NCBI RefSeq assembly: GCF_964355755.1
Contig: NC_092670.1
Coordinates: 1,079,001 to 1,143,000, forward strand
Origin: Antedon mediterranea
Lineage: Eukaryota; Echinodermata; Crinoidea; Comatulida; Antedonidae
DNA: 64,000 nucleotides
Direction of reading: 5' to 3'
Shown here: positions 58,140 through 64,000 of the stretch, in pieces
Layout of the letters: the number at the start of each line of letters is the position of its first letter
Numbering within the stretch: position 1 is the first letter of the stretch
Made by a program: the position numbers and the translations under genes
Notes under the pieces: model-generated
What the model saw: the letters and a program-made list of their open reading frames with translations, nothing else
The model's database searches: none
What the model was told of the DNA's origin: nothing

Positions 58140-58440
58140 GCAGACTATTAATATTATGTTAGCGCTCCTTGGTCCGCCCCTTTAGTTGTATCTATATAGT
58201 ATTAAGGTTCTTTATGTTAGCGCTCTGCTGGATCCGCCCCTTTAGTTGTATCTACAGTATTAAGGTTCTTTATGTTAGCGCTCTGCTGGATCCGCCCCTT
58301 TAGTTGTATCTATACAGTATTAAGGTTCTTTATGATAGCGCTCTGCTGGATCCGCCCCTTTAGTTGTATCTATACAGTATTAAGGTTCTTTATGTTAGCG
58401 CTCTGCTGGATCCGCCCCTTTAGTTGTATCTATATATTAT
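58140..58440. repeat. Minisatellite, ~60-bp unit, ~5 copies
   Basis: Units contain ttaaggttctttatgttagc and gctctgctggatccgccccttt. The first copy is diverged. It lies between the 25-bp array and the 3' end of the minus-strand membrane-protein gene. Confidence 0.88.
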
Positions 58441-58538
58441 GGTTTTTTTTCTCCACAGCATCTATGATATAGTAATTAAAACACACAAGGTTAAAAATAT
58501 ATTTTATCTGTAGTTTTCCTCCTTCTCCGCTCTCATCT

Positions 58539-60656
58539 TCAATAATCTTTAACATAATAATGAAAACTTAATATTGTTACTATGGCTAAAAGCCCTAAAA
58601 TACCCCAAATAAGGTTATCTTTCTCATCTTCAATCGCCTTGGTAACTGCTTCATCTAACTTTGTCACTGTATTTTCTAAACATTCAAGTACTGAGTTCAT
58701 TGATTTGCATTCTTCATACAATTGATCGATCGTTGAGTTTGATATTAGTCTTTCTAATGGCTCTCCCATGACGATAAACAACTACATAAAAACAAAATTG
58801 TTAAATGAATGACTCAATTTCTGTTTTTTTGTCATGCCTTTTTGACATTTTAGCACTTCAATAATGTTTTAATTGAATATACTTCTATATACAGTATTAA
58901 AAAAAAATATGTTAGGCTTTGTATTGCTGAGAGCGCCATAAAATCAGCTCGCCCTGAAATATGGTTAAATAATAAATAATATTGCCTAACAATAACATAT
59001 ACATGTATTCTAATTTTGAGGTCATAGTTCAATGCATTCTTACCTGCTCATTACAATTTGAATATACTACTAGAATACTATCATCACAGATTGTTTTAGT
59101 ATTTAGCCATTCTTACCTGCTCATTATAATTTGAATATACTACTACAATACTATCATCACAGATTGTTTTAGTATTCAGCCATTCTTGCCTTAGATTTTC
59201 AGCAACAGAAAAACCACCATTATCCCTGAAAAAAATTATATAATTCAGTTTAATTTTAATACTCGCTACTCTTAAATATGGTTGGAAAAATGCTTTTGAT
59301 TATTCAATTTCGAAATGAAACAAATTATAATTATAGCATAATAGAAAGCAAAATGCCAAGGATCTTCAAAAGTGATTTAGAACCAGTTACTTTAGGCTTA
59401 CAAAAATGAACAGCTGTGCCTAATAAAATTACCACCAGCAACTTTGGACATTTTTTAAGCATGTACTGTAGATGGCCAAAATAGAATATGGGCTAAAGAT
59501 TAGGTACTGAACTTAGATTTTTTTTATAAATATGTAACGCCAAAGGCTTTTAACATGTAAAAAGCCCTGTTGTAATTATTATTGCTTGATCAGTTGTTGT
59601 TGTTAGTTCCAAGTTGATCACGAATGTAAATATTATGTGTGTATTGTTTTGCTGTGTTTTTCTGCCAAGAAAACAATTATCATTAAACTATGTATGAATG
59701 ACTTAATGAATCGAATCTGAATCTAAATCTGAGCTAATAAACAAAACATTTTTTTCATACAGAAAAATAATCAAATTAACACCGTTTAGGCACAAAGTAA
59801 ACTGAGAAAGTTGCCTACCAGTACATTACAGTACCTACCAGCAATTTCTAACATAATATATTCGCATTTTTACAAAATCTGTGAAAATCAAAAAACAGTA
59901 GGATAGTAAACAGTTATCTACACTAATTTGGCAAAAAAAAAGTGTGCCCAAATATGGTTGTGATATCACCGCCGTGTCTATATATGGGCACATAATATTT
60001 TTTGGTCACATAAAGTTTTATAGTGTAGACAGAGCTTAAGTCTATGCTTATTTTTTTTAAAATCAATTGGAATCAGTTATTGGAACTGCAGTAGAATAAT
60101 TTGTTTCTACAGTTACACAGTAGGGTTAGTAGTAATTTGAATGCAGTCAACATACCTATCAAGTTCTGCAACCATTGCTACTGCCATTGTGTAGCCATTT
60201 TCTACTAATGTTGTGCAGTTATCGCAGACACACACAGATCCATTGTTTATTTCATTGATTGTAGCACAAAGTTTTTCACCTAAGAAATAATTAAAATGTT
60301 GTTAACATAAATTTATAGAGTTGACTTGTGGGAAGCGCAACCAATTTTCTTGCATATTTAAAACCAGTTCCCACCAGACACCATGACACAGCATATTTCA
60401 CTTAGTGGTGTATTCCTTCAATCAATCTTGTAAACAATGAAATAGAATAATTAAAAAAGAAAGAAAAAAAAGAAGAATGGTGATTGAAAATAAATTAGAG
60501 TGGCTTACTACTGTCCTCTGGCAGTATATTATCTGGATCACAAAGTAGTGATGGGTCTGTGACATCACAGAATGTGTCTGTATCGTTGACGGCAGATTGA
60601 CAATAAACTTGAGTCGTAGTCAGAAGTATGAAGACTAAAATTGTGGACGGCATCAT
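58539..60656 (-). CDS. Predicted type-I single-pass membrane protein, 207 aa, unrecognised
   Basis: Minus-strand exons: 60656-60509, 60279-60156, 59225-59117, 58781-58539; 624 nt, phases 1, 2, 0. The start at ATG 60656 is preferred because a good acceptor (CTTTTTCAG) lies ~20 nt 5' of it, implying an upstream UTR exon. Residues 1-21 (MMPSTILVFILLTTTQVYC) are a signal peptide. The following ~160 residues contain nine cysteines, including a CVCDNC cluster, and N-glycosylation sites (NDT, NGS, NCT, NST). A predicted helix lies before a membrane segment near the C-terminus (WGILGLLAIVTILSFHYYV), leaving a four-residue tail. The layout fits a secretory-pathway membrane protein; I could not match it to a family. 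It is divergent from CBY1, about 1.1 kb apart. Confidence 0.72.
59044..59190 (-). repeat. 73-bp tandem duplication covering an exon end and its donor
   Basis: The end of the third coding exon, from the WLNTKTICDD region through GAGCAG|GTAAGAATG, is repeated immediately 3', giving donors after 59117 and after 59044. Use of the distal donor would read into a stop within a few codons. Confidence 0.8.
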
Positions 60657-61757
60657 TCCAACAAGACTAATCTGAAAAAGCAAAAGTGTTTACATTTTAA
60701 TTTATTAATTTCCATACGTACACTAGGCTAGTACGGCAAATAGATTTAATTATTCAAATAATATTGTTCTAAATTGATTTGACCCGATTGAGAAATTTAG
60801 TTTTCTATTAATTCACGGTCAACCATGCCTGCTGAGACAGACTACCTAGCTAGGCCTATTAATATAGAGTTACAGTCACTCACTGTATGCAGGCTAATAT
60901 AATAAATATAGATAGCTAGCTAGCCTAGCTAGGCTCCACCTACCTAGCCTAAAAAGTAGCCGACCTACTACTTCTAGCTAGGCTAGCCTAGTTTGTTGGT
61001 ACAGACAGTAAGTTAGGCTAGGCAGTAGGCCTAGTCTAATACTACTACTATTTAAGCTACTAGTAGGCCTATAGGACTAGACTAGCCTGATCCCCGATAT
61101 ATTATGCGGTTACTAACAAACTTTTTGGCGTGTACTGTCGGTACTGTGCTTTAATTTATCGTCGGGGAGAACTTAAAGTCATTTTTATTTGCTGTTCTTT
61201 CTTTTTTTCACGATCTGCCACCGTCGCCCTCGATCTATCATATCAACAAACTTTTTTTCTCAGGCCGCCGAGCATGGGGGCGCGCTTCAAAACATTGCAA
61301 AAATAAACACAAACATAATTAATTTTTGATGAGGACCACTAACTCAAATGTCTCCGTTTCTTGTTTGATATGAACAATAGTTTATGATCGTATCCATTCT
61401 TTATTATTTAAAGAAACTATACTACTGTCTCGTCGACCTGAGTAAGTCGAAACGTAGTATTTTAGACTAGCTAGGCCTAGGGGTCACGTCTCTGCACTAC
61501 TGCATGCTAGGTAGGCCGTCTACTCTCTGATGAACAGCCCGGCCCCTGACTGTGCAGTAGGCCTAGGGCCCTACAGTATATTTGGCTTAAAGGCTGTGAA
61601 AAAAATGTCGCTAGACCCTTCTTGGCTACTACTACTAGCCCTAGATGGATATAATAATTATACTTATTTATAATTTATATAAGTATATTATTATTATATA
61701 TATAATTTAAACAAAATTATATTGTCTTTAATTTTCAGTACAGAACAATATAGAAAA
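60657..61757. promoter_or_regulatory. Divergent promoter region of the membrane-protein and CBY1 genes
   Basis: No coding sequence apart from UTR. 60840-61090 and 61450-61580 are rich in tagcctag/taggccta words, like 1670-1940 and 19140-19390. A CBY1 5' UTR intron probably ends at the acceptor before 61739 (attttcag). Individual promoter elements cannot be named. Confidence 0.5.
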
Positions 61758-62409
61758 ATGCCACTTTTTGGTGGACCAAATTTTACACCCAAAAAAACAC
61801 CGCCACGAAGATCTTCATCTTTAAATAACTTAAACAAGCTTGAAAGTTCAATCAGAGAAGAAGAGTATGGTTTGCAATATGACGTAGCCAGACTAAAACT
61901 GGGAGGACAGGAGCTGAAGTTTGATAAAGAAAATGGTGTTTGGATTTCAGGTCTGTCTATTTAACTTGTGTATTTATCATTTTTAGTTTTATACCATCAA
62001 AAATTGCATTATTTTGACAAAACTATTTTATTTTTTAGATGGAGGTGGAGGAGGTGGTGGTGTTAGCCAGCGAGAATTTATCAAGTTACGTAAACAAAAT
62101 CAGAAACTTCTTGAAGAAAACAATTTGTTAAAATTGAAATTAGAAGTTTTACTCGACATGGTAGGTATATAGAGTCAGCCTTTGGCCAGAGATGTTTGGT
62201 TTTATGAAACTGAAAGAGTAGAAACAAATATTAGTTTCCATAGACTGTAAAATCTTTTTTGAGATTTTATATGCCTCTTTTGTTACTTGTGTTTTCTTGT
62301 CTTATTTTAAAAGCTTGCAGAAACCACTGCTGAGAAACATTTCCTAGAGAAAGAAATTGGAGATTACGGTACGGGAACGACGAGTAGTAAACGAAGCACA
62401 AAGAGGTGA
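61758..62409 (+). CDS. CBY1: Chibby family protein (beta-catenin antagonist, ciliary base factor), 136 aa
   Basis: Exons 61758-61950, 62039-62160 and 62314-62409; phases 1 and 0; 411 nt. The start MPLFGGPNFTPKKTPPRRSS is the conserved Chibby N-terminus, including the PPRRS site that in vertebrates is phosphorylated and bound by 14-3-3. KLGGQELKFDKENGVWISG matches the central block. EFIKLRKQNQKLLEENNLL and KLEVLLDMLAETTAEKHF form the C-terminal coiled coil that dimerises. An invertebrate-specific run of seven glycines (GGGGGGG) precedes the coiled coil. In known family members it represses beta-catenin signalling and supports distal-appendage/basal-body function. Length is close to human (126 aa). 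It converges on TOMM22. Confidence 0.96.
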
Positions 62410-62489
62410 AAGTTTGAAGTTGCCTGCTGCTGTATATAAACTAATAATACTATAAACTTGATGACCGACTTTATCAACTTTGTTTTGAA

Positions 62490-62560
62490 AATAAATGTAT
62501 CTCATGATTTTGCAGTTTTTGTACAGTAGTGTTTCATGTATTTTTAATTGCGTTAATAAA
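62490..62560 (+). terminator. CBY1 polyadenylation signals
   Basis: AATAAA at 62490-62495 and again at 62555-62560, 81 and 146 nt after the stop. Confidence 0.6.
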
Positions 62561-63224
62561 AAAGAGCTGTTTTCATCAAAGATTCTATAGGCAAACAGTT
62601 TAAAGCCTTGTCTACTGTGACAGAAATATGTGATGTGCCCATATTTGGACATGATGTCATAACACTACTACTACTTTTGGGTATATCACTACCATATTTG
62701 GACACATTACATTATCAAACCAGTTTGACAAAAAAAGTGTGGACAGAGCTTTACACTTTTGTCGTAAATGTGAAGTAGTTACTGCAGCAGATCAAATGTT
62801 ACTGCTGTACCTATATTTATATTGTTAATTAAAAGTATACAAACATGTATTACAGTATAAAATGTGTTTTTTTAAATACATTAATTATTCTGCAACCATG
62901 AGCCAACTACTAGCTACCTAAAAATTTGAATTAATTTTCCAAATGTTAATATCAGTGCAGTTGTAGGCTTCAAAATAGGCTAGTAGATTATACAGCTACC
63001 TAGCCCAGTTGGTTGGGCTAGTAGATTATACAGCTACTGCACGTAGTCCAGTTGGTTGGGCTAGTAGATTATACAGCTACTGTACGTAGCCCAGTTGGTT
63101 AACAATGCCATGCAGACACTGACGCTCATTTTCACAACAAATCCACTGAATAAAGTAAAGTAAGCTGAATAATATTTTTGATTTATTATTTGATAAAATT
63201 CTGTAAATGTATAAAGGGTCACTA
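62561..63224. other. Convergent intergenic region CBY1/TOMM22
   Basis: Non-coding. A ~55-bp unit containing gttgggctagtagattatac and agctac is present about three times at ~62975-63100. Confidence 0.65.
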
Positions 63225-64000
63225 TCAATGCTGCATTCCACCCATAACTGGAGGTCCCAGTCCTGTAGGTATTCCTGACATGCCTCCTGATGCAGCATTT
63301 GGCCCTAGAAGAATCTGAAAAAATAAACATTTAATATTGTCAAATAAAAAAAAACACTCCACCAGGTTAGTAAAAACCAGACTTTACAATCATCGACAAC
63401 ACAAGATCTGTTTCCAAAACAATAATTATTTGATATTAGCACACTGTTTTTTTAATAATACAGTATTACCACAGGTCTTGTCTTTTAAGGCGAGTGAGTG
63501 CGATCACTCACCTAACACACTCCTAAACTGCCCTTGAGGAGTGCGATTTACAACACGCCTTAATTTGGTAAACTTCTACACACGAAAATAAAAACAGCAC
63601 ACCTACAGCACCCCTGAATGTATTGAGGAGTGCAATTTGTAACACACCTATGATTTTCAAAAGACAAGGCCTGATTACCATATTTACTGAGAAAACCTAT
63701 ACAGTTTCTGTGTAGAAATTTAGGGTCTGTAATAAAATGTGAGCTTGTAAATTTAATTTATCAACCTTAAAAAGATTGCAAATTACAAAACAAAATTTGA
63801 TGTTTTGATATGTTACAATTCATTCACACAAACCTGTCTTTGATGTTGTAATTGTGCTTGTTGCATTTGCGCCATCTCAGCCTCGAAAACAATCGGTAAA
63901 AACAAAATCATAAAAGAAGTAGAAGCAATCCAGGCCGCACTTTTTCCAAACTTGAAGGCATTGACTGTACCGCTCCATGTAAGGCTTGCTGCTGAACTAC
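63225..64000 (-). CDS. TOMM22: Mitochondrial import receptor subunit TOM22 homologue, C-terminal part
   Basis: Two minus-strand exons, 64000-63834 (runs off the right edge) and 63314-63225, joined at phase 0. The visible protein starts near AFKFGKSAAWIASTSFMILF, the amphipathic stretch and single outer-membrane helix of Tom22. It continues with LPIVFEAEMAQMQQAQLQHQ and the intermembrane-space tail RQILLGPNAASGGMSG, ending GPPVMGGMQH. The RQILLGPN motif and helix match vertebrate TOMM22 closely. Tom22 is the central receptor and organiser of the TOM complex that takes precursor proteins from Tom20/Tom70. The acidic cytosolic N-terminal domain lies outside the window. Confidence 0.96.

Noticed and set aside
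58539-60656. OSTM1-like identity for the cysteine-rich membrane protein
   Set aside because: Only the general layout (lumenal cysteines, C-terminal helix) is similar; no conserved OSTM1 motif could be aligned.

Overview
This is a 64 kb stretch of animal nuclear DNA. Genes are split by GT-AG introns, intergenic DNA is AT-rich, there is no prokaryotic gene organisation, and DNA transposons, LINE fragments and minisatellites are dense. A CBY1/TOMM22 pair, secreted C-type-lectin/EGF proteins and a Hedgehog-like extracellular protein point to a marine invertebrate, probably a deuterostome. The very frequent palindrome taggccta makes an echinoderm a plausible guess, but no species can be named from sequence alone.

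Layout. (1) 1-1417, minus: first coding exon of a leucine-rich-repeat protein that runs off the left edge. (2) 2508-14448, plus: a 17-exon gene for a ~930-residue secreted protein. Its middle looks like a Hedgehog N-terminal signalling domain that has lost the zinc ligands. All 17 exon junctions were phased by hand and close into one frame. Introns 1 and 5 hold a hAT element and a large foldback element. (3) 15229-26754, 30112-41329 and 46331-56510, plus: three tandem paralogues with one architecture: signal peptide, C-type lectin domain on two exons, a run of phase-1 EGF exons (22, 17 and 6), then a six-cysteine PAN/Apple-like C-terminal exon. Predicted lengths are 1137, 927 and 505 residues, each from a model that closes in frame. 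(4) 58539-60656, minus: a 207-residue single-pass membrane protein I do not recognise. (5) 61758-62409, plus: Chibby (CBY1). (6) 63225-64000, minus: 3' end of TOMM22. CBY1 and TOMM22 are also neighbours in human, so this end keeps an old linkage.

The rest is mobile and tandem DNA. Six transposons have ends defined by terminal inverted repeats plus target-site duplications: two foldback/MULE-like elements with 10-bp duplications, two hAT-type with exact 8-bp duplications, and two PIF/Harbinger-like with 3-bp TTA/TAA. There are also a third hAT with a decayed transposase, two LINE fragments, tRNA-like SINE copies, a cluster of small Harbinger-like MITEs, and at least ten minisatellites. One minisatellite appears to have grown from a MITE end.

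The three lectin-EGF-PAN genes look like a secreted recognition family that expands and contracts by duplicating symmetric EGF exons. In the first gene a two-exon unit of ~415 bp, introns included, repeats about ten times almost unchanged, with degenerate EGF exons and a LINE-disrupted exon at its 5' edge. This family and the Hedgehog-like protein are the best candidates for something not yet described.
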